A DNA stretch of 5,988 nt, taken from Paracoccaceae bacterium. Its GTDB lineage: Bacteria; Pseudomonadota; Alphaproteobacteria; Rhodobacterales; Rhodobacteraceae. The stretch covers positions 1-5,988 of the forward strand of contig JALQYS010000518.1 in NCBI GenBank assembly GCA_023254015.1, written 5' to 3'. Made by a program: the position numbers and the translations under genes. Position 1 is the first letter of the stretch; each line of letters opens with the position of its first letter. The notes under the pieces were generated by a model. It was not told the origin of the DNA. It saw only the letters and a program-made list of their open reading frames with translations, and made no database searches. Shown here piece by piece: positions 1 through 5,569 of the stretch.

Positions 1-2
1 AA

Positions 3-98
3 GCCATTGGCGCCGACGCCTATTGCCGCGACGCCGCTGTGGCCGTGGAAACCGCCAAGCAGTTCGTGGCGCGCAAGCACAACCAGCTGAACGCCTGA
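3..98 (+). CDS. 3' end of a probable methyltransferase corrinoid (B12-binding) protein
   Basis: Only the last 31 codons and the TGA stop are inside the window; the gene starts upstream. The visible residues begin AIGADAYCRDAAVAVETAKQ and end in a basic, helical tail. The 'GADAY..DA..AV..AK' pattern is what I recall from the C-terminal helix of cobalamin-binding (MtbC/MtgC-like) corrinoid proteins, which carry a methyl group on cobalamin between a substrate methyltransferase and a tetrahydrofolate or thiol methyltransferase. The diagnostic B12-binding motif (DxHxxG) would lie upstream and cannot be seen, so the call rests on this tail and on the DUF1638 gene that follows, a frequent companion of corrinoid proteins. 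A strong terminator 20 bases downstream of the stop ends the transcript. Confidence 0.6.
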   Translation, partial: AIGADAYCRDAAVAVETAKQFVARKHNQLNA

Positions 99-118
99 TC
101 TTGCGGCAATGTCTTGCG

Positions 119-153
119 AAACCCCGGGCGCTTGCGCTCGGGGTTTTGTTTTT
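119..153 (+). terminator. Rho-independent terminator after the corrinoid-protein gene
   Basis: The arms 119-130 and 135-146 form a 12-base-pair stem (AAACCCC...GGGGTTT, one G-U pair) closed by a CTTG tetraloop at 131-134. The run TTTTGTTTTT (144-153) follows directly. This is a complete intrinsic terminator placed 20 bases after the stop codon at 96-98. It separates the corrinoid gene from the four genes to its right, although read-through is possible. Confidence 0.92.
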
Positions 154-158
154 GCCTC

Positions 159-187
159 TTGGCTTTTCCGCTCCGGATACCCAGATT
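159..187 (+). promoter_or_regulatory. Weak candidate promoter for the 208-2792 gene set
   Basis: TTGGCT (159-164) and CAGATT (182-187) are separated by 17 bases and match the sigma-70 consensus at about 4 of 6 and 3 of 6 positions. A promoter is expected somewhere in 154-192 because a strong terminator lies just upstream and a gene starts at 208. The match is poor and the implied leader would be very short, barely including the ribosome binding site at 193-200. This is only the best candidate seen; transcription by terminator read-through is the alternative. Confidence 0.2.
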
Positions 188-207
188 TAAAGAAAAGGAG
201 ACACGCC

Positions 208-363
208 ATGCCCCTGCCCCATTTCCTGGCCCTGATCCTGAGCGTCGTCCTGGCCGCGGCCTTGACGGTCTGGGCGGCGGCGGGTCTTGGCTGGCCCTTG
301 GGGTTGGTGTCCTTGGCCGCGCTTGGCACGGCGCTGGCGATCCGGGCCTTCGCATGGCCGTAA
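208..363 (+). CDS. Small two-helix membrane protein (51 aa), unknown function
   Basis: I do not recognise a family. The start is the ATG at 208, chosen because a strong Shine-Dalgarno (AAAAGGAG, 193-200) sits 7 bases upstream; a longer reading in the same frame would run through the terminator stem and is rejected. The product is almost wholly hydrophobic. Residues about 5-27 and 30-48 look like two membrane-spanning segments joined by a short Gly-Pro turn, with Arg46 the only strongly basic side chain near the end, so an inner-membrane hairpin is likely. There is no cleavable-signal or lipobox pattern. Its last 10 bases overlap the start of the DUF1638 gene at 354, so the two are probably translated in a coupled way. 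It could be a genuine small protein or a leader reading frame that feeds ribosomes to the weakly initiated downstream gene. Confidence 0.65.
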   Translation: MPLPHFLALILSVVLAAALTVWAAAGLGWPLGLVSLAALGTALAIRAFAWP

Positions 364-1016
364 CGCTGCCCGATGACACCACCCTGACCGAACGCGGGAT
401 GGCCGAGGCGGGTGCAGGCCCGGTGCTGCTGGTGGCCTGTGGCGCCATCGCGCATGAGGTTCTGGCGCTGAAGCGGTTGAACGGCTGGGATCATCTTGAT
501 CTGCAGTGCCTTCCGGCCAAGCTGCACCTCTACCCCGACCAGATCACCGCCGAAGTGGCCCGGACCGTCGCCGAAAAACGCGCGAGCTTTGGCCAGATCT
601 TCGTGCTTTACGCCGATTGCGGCACCGGCGGGCTCTTGCAGGAGAAATGCCGCGAGCTGGGCGTGCAGATGCTGGCCGGGCCGCATTGCTATTCCTTCTT
701 CGAAGGCAATGACCTGTTCGCCAGCCGCGCCGAAGAGGAATTCACCGCCTTCTACCTGACCGATTTCCTGGTGCGGCAATTCGACGCCTTCGTGTGGAAA
801 CCCATGGGCCTGGACCGCCACCCCGCGCTGCGGGACATGTATTTCGGCAATTATACCAAGCTGGTCTATCAGGCGCAGACCGATGATCCCGCGCTGGACG
901 CCAAGGCGCAGGACTGTGCCGCGCGGCTGGGTCTGGCCTATGAACGCCGCTTTACCGGCTATGGCGATCTGGCGGTTGAACTGGCCCGTGTTGTCGGATC
1001 TGGCAAAGACGGCTGA
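354..1016 (+). CDS. DUF1638 domain-containing protein
   Basis: This 220-residue, probably cytosolic protein matches what I know of DUF1638, a family of unknown biochemical role found beside corrinoid proteins and B12-dependent methyltransferases in methanogens, acetogens and Rhodobacteraceae. Family-like motifs run in order: LLVACGAIAHEV (25-36, Cys29), CLPAKLHLYP (52-61), LYADCGTGG (85-93, Cys89), GPHCYSFFEG (109-118, Cys112), LDRHPALRDMYFGNYTKLVY (153-172), and ERRFTGYGDL (197-206). The repeated Cys-Gly and His-Cys motifs suggest metal or cofactor binding, which is inference. I chose the ATG at 354 because it keeps the LPDDTTLTERG leader typical of close relatives as I remember them; it has no clear ribosome binding site and probably depends on coupling to the overlapping small gene. 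An alternative start is the ATG at 399 (205 residues). The flavoprotein gene begins 10 bases after its stop. Confidence 0.85.
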   Translation: MAVTLPDDTTLTERGMAEAGAGPVLLVACGAIAHEVLALKRLNGWDHLDLQCLPAKLHLYPDQITAEVARTVAEKRASFGQIFVLYADCGTGGLLQEKCRELGVQMLAGPHCYSFFEGNDLFASRAEEEFTAFYLTDFLVRQFDAFVWKPMGLDRHPALRDMYFGNYTKLVYQAQTDDPALDAKAQDCAARLGLAYERRFTGYGDLAVELARVVGSGKDG

Positions 1017-1026
1017 GGCATATCCC

Positions 1027-2412
1027 ATGACGCTTTCTGACGCATTGCTTGCCGATCTGGCCGCCGTGCTTGGCCCCCGCCTGTCCACCTCGGCCGGCGA
1101 GCGCGCCCTGCACGCCCAAAGCGAAAGCCACATCCAGGCCGGGCCGCCCGATGCCGTGGCCTATCCCCATTCCACCGAGGAGGTGGCCCGGATTGCCGCC
1201 CTCTGCGCCCGCCATCGCGTGCCCGTCGTGGCCTGGGGGGCGGGAACCTCGCTCGAGGGGCATGCGCTGGCGGTGCAGGGCGGGGTGACGGTGGATTTCC
1301 GCGACATGAACCGGGTTCTGGCGGTTTACCCCGAGGACATGCTTTGCGTCGTGCAACCTGGCCTGACCCGCGAAGAGCTGAACGCCTGGCTGCGCGACAC
1401 CGGCCTGTTCTTTCCGGTCGATCCGGGCGCCAATGCCAGCCTTGGCGGCATGGCTTCGACGCGGGCCTCGGGCACGACGGCGGTGCGCTATGGCACGATG
1501 CGCGACAATGTGCTGGGGCTAGAGGTGGTTCTGGCCGGGGGTGAGGTAATCCGAACCGGCTCGTCCGCGCCGAAATCCTCGGCCGGCTATGATCTGACCG
1601 CGCTCTTCGTAGGGGCTGAGGGCACGCTGGGCCTCATCACCGAGTTGACGCTGCGGCTGCATGGCCAGCCCGAGGCGGTCTCGGCCGCGACCTGCGCCTT
1701 TGCCGACATGGGCGCGGCGGTGGATTGCGTCATTGCCACCATCCAGACTGGCCTGCCCATGGCCCGGATCGAGTTTCTGGATCCTGCCACCGTGGCAGCC
1801 TGCAATGCATTTTCCGGCACGGATCTGCCGCTTGCGCCGCAGCTGATGGTGGAATTCCACGGCAGCCCGGCAGGCGTGGCCGAACAGGCCGAACGCTTTG
1901 GCGCGATTGCCGCCGAACACGGATCGCGCGGGTTTCTCTGGGCGCGGGCGCCCGAGGACCGCAAGCAGTTGTGGAAGATGCGCCACGAGGCCTATCGTGC
2001 CATTCTGGCCAGCCGCCCCGGTGCCACGGCCATCGTGACAGACGTCTGCGTGCCGATCTCGGCCCTGGCCGAGGCGGTCGAGGAAACCCGCGCCGATATT
2101 GCGGCCTCGGGCCTTCCCGGCCCAATCCTTGGTCATGTGGGCGACGGGAATTTCCACGCCATCCTGCTTATCAACCCCGCCGACCCGCGAGAGGCCGCCA
2201 CCGCCAAGGCGCTGGCCACCCGCATGGCCGAACGGGCCTTGCGGCTGGGTGGCACGATCACCGGCGAACATGGCGTGGGCTTTGGCAAACTGCCGCTGAT
2301 GGCGGCAGAACATGGTGCGGCCTGGGCCGTGATGGGCCATATCAAGCGGGCGCTTGACCCGCATGACCTGATGAACCCCGGCAAACTGGTGCCGCAACCC
2401 AAGGTGCCCTGA
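1027..2412 (+). CDS. FAD-linked 2-hydroxyacid dehydrogenase, GlcD / D-lactate dehydrogenase (cytochrome) type
   Basis: The 461-residue product is a full-length member of the VAO/PCMH flavoprotein family. It should oxidise a D-2-hydroxyacid such as D-lactate or D-glycolate to the keto acid and pass electrons to the respiratory chain. The N-terminal FAD domain shows PVVAWGAGTSLEGH (66-79), FPVDPGANASLGGMASTRAS (129-148) and GYDLTALFVGAEGTLGLITE (187-206). The C-terminal FAD-oxidase domain shows WKMRHEA (316-322), GHVGDGNFH (369-377), GGTITGEHGVGFGK (408-421) and LDPHDLMNPGKL (443-454). His370, His377, Glu414 and His415 match the metal-ligand and catalytic positions known in D-lactate dehydrogenases. 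There is no iron-sulfur domain or membrane helix, so it resembles LDHD/DLD rather than the larger Cys-rich D-2-hydroxyacid oxidases. The ATG at 1027 follows GAGG (1015-1018) with 8-base spacing; a longer reading frame would lie inside the DUF1638 gene. The exact substrate cannot be told from sequence; D-lactate is the default. Confidence 0.9.
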   Translation: MTLSDALLADLAAVLGPRLSTSAGERALHAQSESHIQAGPPDAVAYPHSTEEVARIAALCARHRVPVVAWGAGTSLEGHALAVQGGVTVDFRDMNRVLAVYPEDMLCVVQPGLTREELNAWLRDTGLFFPVDPGANASLGGMASTRASGTTAVRYGTMRDNVLGLEVVLAGGEVIRTGSSAPKSSAGYDLTALFVGAEGTLGLITELTLRLHGQPEAVSAATCAFADMGAAVDCVIATIQTGLPMARIEFLDPATVAACNAFSGTDLPLAPQLMVEFHGSPAGVAEQAERFGAIAAEHGSRGFLWARAPEDRKQLWKMRHEAYRAILASRPGATAIVTDVCVPISALAEAVEETRADIAASGLPGPILGHVGDGNFHAILLINPADPREAATAKALATRMAERALRLGGTITGEHGVGFGKLPLMAAEHGAAWAVMGHIKRALDPHDLMNPGKLVPQPKVP

Positions 2413-2792
2413 TGACCCCTGATGATTTCACCCGCGCCTTCGCCTACGCTTTTGGCGACCGGGATTCGGGCGCGCTGGCCGATCTGATCGCCCCCGAGGG
2501 CACGGTGCAAACGCTGACCGGCATCTGGGCCGAAGGCCGCGAGGCGGCCCGTCAGGCCTTTGAGGCCGAGGCGACGGGGCTGTTTTCCCGCGCGCGGATG
2601 GTGACCGGCAAGGGGTCGGTCCAGCCGCTTGCCGCCGACCTGGCGTTGCTGCGGCAACGCTTTGTGGTAACCGGCGCCATCGAGGAAAGCGGTGCCGAAA
2701 TGCCGCGTTTCGGTGCGATGCTGGTGGCGGTCCTGCACAGCGACGGGCTGAACTGGCGCGCGATCAGCCTGACCTTCACGCTCTTGGCCTGA
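2412..2792 (+). CDS. SnoaL/DUF4440-like (NTF2-fold) small protein
   Basis: The 126-residue product has the look of a SgcJ/EcaC- or SnoaL-type NTF2-like protein. An N-terminal amphipathic helix (FTRAFAYAFGDRDSGALADL) leads into 'APEGTVQTLTGIWAEGREA' (27-45), a second helix around 46-58, and then alternating strands ending in LNWRAISLTFTLL (113-125). Proteins of this fold are small cone-shaped domains used as isomerases, hydratases or ligand-binding subunits; no catalytic residue set is clear here, so no reaction is assigned. Its ATG shares one base with the flavoprotein stop, with AAGGTG (2401-2406) as ribosome binding site, so translation is coupled and the protein probably serves the same pathway. 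It is the last gene of the + strand set; no U-tract terminator follows its stop. Confidence 0.75.
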   Translation: MTPDDFTRAFAYAFGDRDSGALADLIAPEGTVQTLTGIWAEGREAARQAFEAEATGLFSRARMVTGKGSVQPLAADLALLRQRFVVTGAIEESGAEMPRFGAMLVAVLHSDGLNWRAISLTFTLLA

Positions 2793-2796
2793 TCGC

Positions 2797-2905
2797 CCCT
2801 CCTCGTCGACGTTGTCGCTCGTCGGGGACGGCGCCCAGCATCCACTTGGGGGGGCCACTCGGGGGGAAGGCCACGACGAGAAGCGCACAGCGCGCCCGAG
2901 GAGGG
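2797..2905. repeat. Nested inverted repeat in the convergent intergenic gap
   Basis: The gap between the NTF2-like gene and recN contains a perfect 9-base outer inverted repeat (CCCTCCTCG 2797-2805 with CGAGGAGGG 2897-2905). Inside it are a small hairpin CGAC-GTT-GTCG (2807-2817), a 7-base inverted repeat (CTCGTCG 2818-2824 with CGACGAG 2874-2880) and a second small hairpin GCGC-ACA-GCGC (2883-2893). The parts fit together as a branched fold that fills almost the whole gap on either strand. No T-run flanks it, so it is not a classical intrinsic terminator. It may act as a two-way transcription barrier or mRNA 3'-end stabiliser. G/C-rich sequence gives chance foldings, so the fold is a hypothesis; the outer 9-base match is directly visible. 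Confidence 0.5.
2842..2866 (+). repeat. Tandem G-rich direct repeat (two units)
   Basis: Two adjacent units, CCACTTGGGGGGG (2842-2854) and CCACTCGGGGGG (2855-2866), differ by one substitution and one G in the run. They lie inside the inner arm pair of the nested inverted repeat. The G7 and G6 runs make the site prone to replication slippage, so its length may vary between strains. Confidence 0.7.
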
Positions 2906-2908
2906 CCG

Positions 2909-4549
2909 TCAGCGCAACAGCGCCCGCGCCGCCTCGCGCGCGGCATCGGTCACGGTATCGCCCGCCAGCATCCGGGCGATCTCTTCGATCCGCTCGTCCT
3001 CGCTCAGCGTGGCGACAGTTGACAAGGTTGCCCCCTCCACCACACGTTTCGACACTTGCCAGTGGTTCGCGCCCTTGGCCGCCACCTGCGGCGAGTGGGT
3101 CACGACCAGCACCTGCGCCCGCTCGGCCAGGGCCTTCAGGCGCCGCCCCACCGCATCGGCGGTCGCCCCGCCCACGCCCCGATCGATCTCGTCAAAGATC
3201 ATCGTCATGCCGGGGCTGTCGCCCATGAGGCAGACCTTCAGCGCCAGCAGAAAGCGGCTAAGCTCGCCCCCGGATGCGATCTTGTTCAGCGGCCCCGCCG
3301 GTGCACCGGGGTTGGTGGCCACGGTGAACGTCACCGCATCCACACCTTCCGGGCCAGGCTCACCCGTCGCGATCAGGGTGGCGAAAACCGCGCGTTCCAT
3401 CTTCAGCGGCGCAAGTTCGGCCGCCATCGCGGCATCCAGCCGCGCCGCCGCAGCCCGACGTGTCAGCGTCAGGGCCGCCGCTTCGCGACCATAGGCGGCC
3501 TCGGCCTCGGCCACAGCCTTTTCAAGCCGGGCCAGCCCCGCGGCGCCACCGTCAATCGCCGCCAGCCGCCCGCGCAGGGTTTCGGCATGGGTGCCCAATT
3601 CGTCAGGCAAGACATTGTGCTTGCGCGCCAGCGCCCGGATGGCAAAGAGCCGCTCTTCCAGGGCTTCCAGTTCGGCCGGGTTGAAATCCAGCCCCTGCAG
3701 CGTCTCTTCGACGCCGCCCACCGCCTCACCCAACTCGATCAGCGCCCGGTTCAGCGCAGCCAGTGCGCCATCCAGCCGCCCCTCGGCCCGGTCCGAGGCC
3801 CCCTCCAGCCAGCGCAGCGCATCGCGCATCTGCCCCTCGGCGCCTTCGGACAGCGCCCCATGGGCGCGGGCAATATCGGCGCGAATACGCTCGGCCCCCT
3901 GCATCAAGCGGCGACGGGCGTCCAGCACCGCCTCTTCGCCCGGCAAGGGGTTCAGCTTGTCCAGTTCCGCCACCGCATGACGCAGGAACTCTTCCTCGGC
4001 CTGCGCCCGATCCAGCGCCGCACGCGCCTGCGCCAAAGCCTCGCGCGTCTGCGACCTTGCCCTCCAGGCCGCGCGCAGCGCCGTCAGGTCCACCCCGGCA
4101 AAGGCATCCAGAAGCGCCCTGTGACCGCGCGGGTTCAACAGGCCCCGGTCGTCATGCTGACCATGCAGCTCGACCAGCGTGTCCGACAGCTCGCGCAACA
4201 CCTCGCCCGAGACGCGACGATCATTGATCCAGGCCGTCTTGCGGCCATCGGCGGCGTTGACGCGGCGCAAGATCACCTCGCCCTCGTCTACCGCAATCCC
4301 CGCCTCGGCCAGAACGGCATGCCCGGCATGGCCCTGCGGCAGTTCGAACACCGCCACCACCTCGCCCTGCGCCGCCCCGGTGCGCACCAACTCGGCCCGC
4401 CCCCGCCAGCCCAGCACAAAGCCAAGGGCATCGAGCAGGATCGACTTGCCCGCCCCGGTCTCGCCGGTCAGCACATTCAGGCCCGGCCCCAGCGTCAGCG
4501 AGAGGCGGTCGATGATCAGCACATCGCGGATATCAAGCGAACGCAGCAT
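2909..4549 (-). CDS. recN: DNA repair protein RecN
   Basis: This 546-residue SMC-like ATPase acts in recombinational repair of double-strand breaks, working with RecA on the nucleoid. The N-terminus starts MLRSLDIRDVLIIDRLSL and carries the Walker A motif GETGAGKS (29-36). The RecN hallmark LVELHGQHDDRGLLNP lies at 125-140. A central arm (about 150-375), rich in Ala, Glu, Arg and Leu, should form the antiparallel coiled coil. The ABC signature KIASGGELSRFLLALK (423-438), Walker B TMIFDEIDRGVGG (449-461) and H-loop VVTHSPQVAAK (482-492) follow. The family-typical tail EDERIEEIARMLAG ends the protein. Length is normal (E. coli RecN is about 553). The ATG at 4549 has only a weak GGGTG ribosome binding site, 12 bases below a strong hairpin, so expression may rely on transcription from bamD. 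I see no alphaproteobacterial LexA site (GAAC or GTTC repeated at 11-base steps) just upstream. Confidence 0.97.
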   Translation of the reverse strand: MLRSLDIRDVLIIDRLSLTLGPGLNVLTGETGAGKSILLDALGFVLGWRGRAELVRTGAAQGEVVAVFELPQGHAGHAVLAEAGIAVDEGEVILRRVNAADGRKTAWINDRRVSGEVLRELSDTLVELHGQHDDRGLLNPRGHRALLDAFAGVDLTALRAAWRARSQTREALAQARAALDRAQAEEEFLRHAVAELDKLNPLPGEEAVLDARRRLMQGAERIRADIARAHGALSEGAEGQMRDALRWLEGASDRAEGRLDGALAALNRALIELGEAVGGVEETLQGLDFNPAELEALEERLFAIRALARKHNVLPDELGTHAETLRGRLAAIDGGAAGLARLEKAVAEAEAAYGREAAALTLTRRAAAARLDAAMAAELAPLKMERAVFATLIATGEPGPEGVDAVTFTVATNPGAPAGPLNKIASGGELSRFLLALKVCLMGDSPGMTMIFDEIDRGVGGATADAVGRRLKALAERAQVLVVTHSPQVAAKGANHWQVSKRVVEGATLSTVATLSEDERIEEIARMLAGDTVTDAAREAARALLR

Positions 4550-4558
4550 GGCGCACCC

Positions 4559-4582
4559 GTAGGATGGGCAATCTGCCCATCC
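4559..4582 (+). repeat. REP-like palindrome with GTAG foot between bamD and recN
   Basis: GATGGGCA (4563-4570, nine bases with G4562) pairs perfectly with TGCCCATCC (4574-4582) around the three-base loop ATC. On the + strand the stem is preceded by GTAG (4559-4562), whose last G is also the first stem base. A GTAG or GGAG tetranucleotide at the foot of a palindrome is the known layout of REP elements mobilised by RAYT (IS200-like) transposases. On the - strand the hairpin lies between the bamD stop and the recN start with no U-run after it, so it is not an intrinsic terminator. It could influence mRNA processing or recN translation. Confidence 0.5.
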
Positions 4583-4586
4583 CCCC

Positions 4587-5441
4587 TTACAACCAGTCGC
4601 CCTTGATCATCTGGCGATAGATCGTCGCCAGCCAGCCCGAGCCCTTGGCCTCGGGCGTCAGCCCCTGACCCTTCAGCAGTCGGAAGCTGTCCTCGTAGAA
4701 CGGGCTCGACTGATAGTTATAGCCAAGGATCGCCGCGGCCGTCTGCGCCTCATCGGTCAGGCCAAGCGCGAGATAAGCCTCGACCAGCCGGTGCAGCGCC
4801 TCGGCGGTGTGGGTCGTGGTCTGGAAGTCCTGCACCACCACCTTGAAGCGGTTGATCGCCGCCGTGTAATTCTTGCGCTTCAGGTAATAGCGCCCGATTT
4901 CCATCTCCTTGCCGGCCAGATGGTCAAAGGCCATGTCGAATTTCATCATCGACGACTTGGCATATTCGCTGTCGGGATATTGCTCGATCACCGTGCGCAG
5001 CGATTGCAGCGCCTGGAAGGTCAGTCCCTGATCGCGGCCGACCTCGTCGATCTCGTCATAATAGGACAGCGCCATCAGATAGGCGGCATAAGCGGCGTCC
5101 TCATCGCCCGGATAGAAATCAAGATAGCGCTGCGCCGCGATGCGCGCCTGTTCATATTCCTTCGACTTGTGCAGCACGAAGGCCTGCATGATCAGCCCGC
5201 GCTTGGCCCATTCGGTATAGGGATAAAGCCGCTCGACCTCGGCGAAATAGCGCAGGGAATCGCCCGGCTTGCGCGCCGTTTCGAGAATCAGCTCGCCACG
5301 CTTGTAGATTTCTTCGGGCGGCAGATTGTCCAGCGGCGCCTCTTTCTTGGTGCTCAGCCCGGCACCGCAGGCCGTCAGCGTGCCGACCAGCAGCGTCACG
5401 CCCAAGCCCTGCCGCACCGTTCTGAAGAACTTGCCCGCCAT
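4587..5441 (-). CDS. bamD: Outer membrane assembly lipoprotein BamD (ComL family)
   Basis: BamD is an essential lipoprotein of the BAM complex; anchored to the inner leaflet of the outer membrane, it helps BamA fold beta-barrel proteins. The 284-residue precursor has a basic n-region (MAGKFFRTVRQ), a hydrophobic core and the lipobox LTAC with lipidated Cys25; the next residues Gly-Ala lack an inner-membrane retention Asp. The mature part is built of TPR-type helical repeats: LPPEEIYKRGE (40-50), YFAEVERLYPYTEWAKRG (65-82), EQARIAAQRYLDFYPGDEDA (97-116), ALQSLRTVIEQYPDSEYA (144-161) and RYYLKRKNYTAAINRFKVVV (184-203). I chose the ATG at 5441 because AGGA (5452-5455) sits 10 bases upstream; the ATG three codons earlier (5450) leaves that site only 1 base away. 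A much longer frame reaching 5642 would overlap lpxC and is rejected. It lies between lpxC and recN, the usual order in Rhodobacteraceae. Confidence 0.95.
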   Translation of the reverse strand: MAGKFFRTVRQGLGVTLLVGTLTACGAGLSTKKEAPLDNLPPEEIYKRGELILETARKPGDSLRYFAEVERLYPYTEWAKRGLIMQAFVLHKSKEYEQARIAAQRYLDFYPGDEDAAYAAYLMALSYYDEIDEVGRDQGLTFQALQSLRTVIEQYPDSEYAKSSMMKFDMAFDHLAGKEMEIGRYYLKRKNYTAAINRFKVVVQDFQTTTHTAEALHRLVEAYLALGLTDEAQTAAAILGYNYQSSPFYEDSFRLLKGQGLTPEAKGSGWLATIYRQMIKGDWL

Positions 5442-5451
5442 CTTCCGCATA

Positions 5452-5455
5452 TCCT
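5452..5455 (-). promoter_or_regulatory. Ribosome binding site that decides the bamD start
   Basis: AGGA on the - strand lies 10 bases before the ATG at 5441 but only 1 base before the ATG at 5450. Normal spacing therefore favours the shorter protein, though both starts give a workable lipoprotein signal peptide. Confidence 0.45.
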
Positions 5456-5510
5456 GTGTTTTCAACCCAAAGCACCACCAGATGAGGCCGCCCTTCGGGG
5501 GTCCGCCCTT

Positions 5511-5539
5511 GTCGTAGCACAGAAAAATCCGGGGCGCAA
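5511..5539 (-). promoter_or_regulatory. Weak candidate promoter for bamD-recN
   Basis: On the - strand TTGCGC (5539-5534) and TACGAC (5516-5511) are 17 bases apart, each matching the sigma-70 consensus at 3 of 6 positions. The 128-base gap between lpxC and bamD is long enough for a promoter, and no clear U-tract terminator was seen after lpxC, so bamD may simply be read through from lpxC. The gap also holds two copies of CCGCCCTT (+ strand 5488-5495 and 5503-5510), 15 bases apart, of unknown meaning. Confidence 0.2.
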
Positions 5540-5569
5540 AATGGCTTTCGCTGTCGTGCAGCGCGGATT

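Noticed and set aside
114..353. N-terminal extension of the DUF1638 protein
   Set aside because: The extension reads through the terminator stem and the small membrane gene in another frame, and its residues do not resemble the family.
1519..2397. A 292-codon open frame on the - strand opposite the flavoprotein gene
   Set aside because: It is antisense to conserved FAD-oxidase motifs and has a His-, Gly- and Arg-rich composition typical of shadow translation.
2793..2880. A short - strand reading frame in the convergent gap (contains PPKWMLGAVPDE)
   Set aside because: The peptide looks less random than most shadow frames, but it has only a GTG start, no clear ribosome binding site, is in a different frame from recN and overlaps the end of the NTF2-like gene. 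I recognise no family, so a gene or pseudogene call is not supported.
2812..3228. Open frame on the + strand starting in the convergent gap
   Set aside because: It begins at a TTG with no ribosome binding site, is Pro-, Arg- and Ser-rich, and mostly lies antisense to recN.
3056..4606. A 516-codon open frame on the + strand opposite recN
   Set aside because: It is antisense to a full-length RecN with every motif intact. Its translation is low-complexity and rich in Arg, Gln, Pro and Gly, as expected of a shadow frame in high-G+C DNA.
5549..5563. CGCTG-TCGTG-CAGCG hairpin after the end of lpxC as a terminator
   Set aside because: The stem is only 5 base pairs, overlaps little else of note, and is not followed on the - strand by a clean T-run, so a terminator call is not supported.
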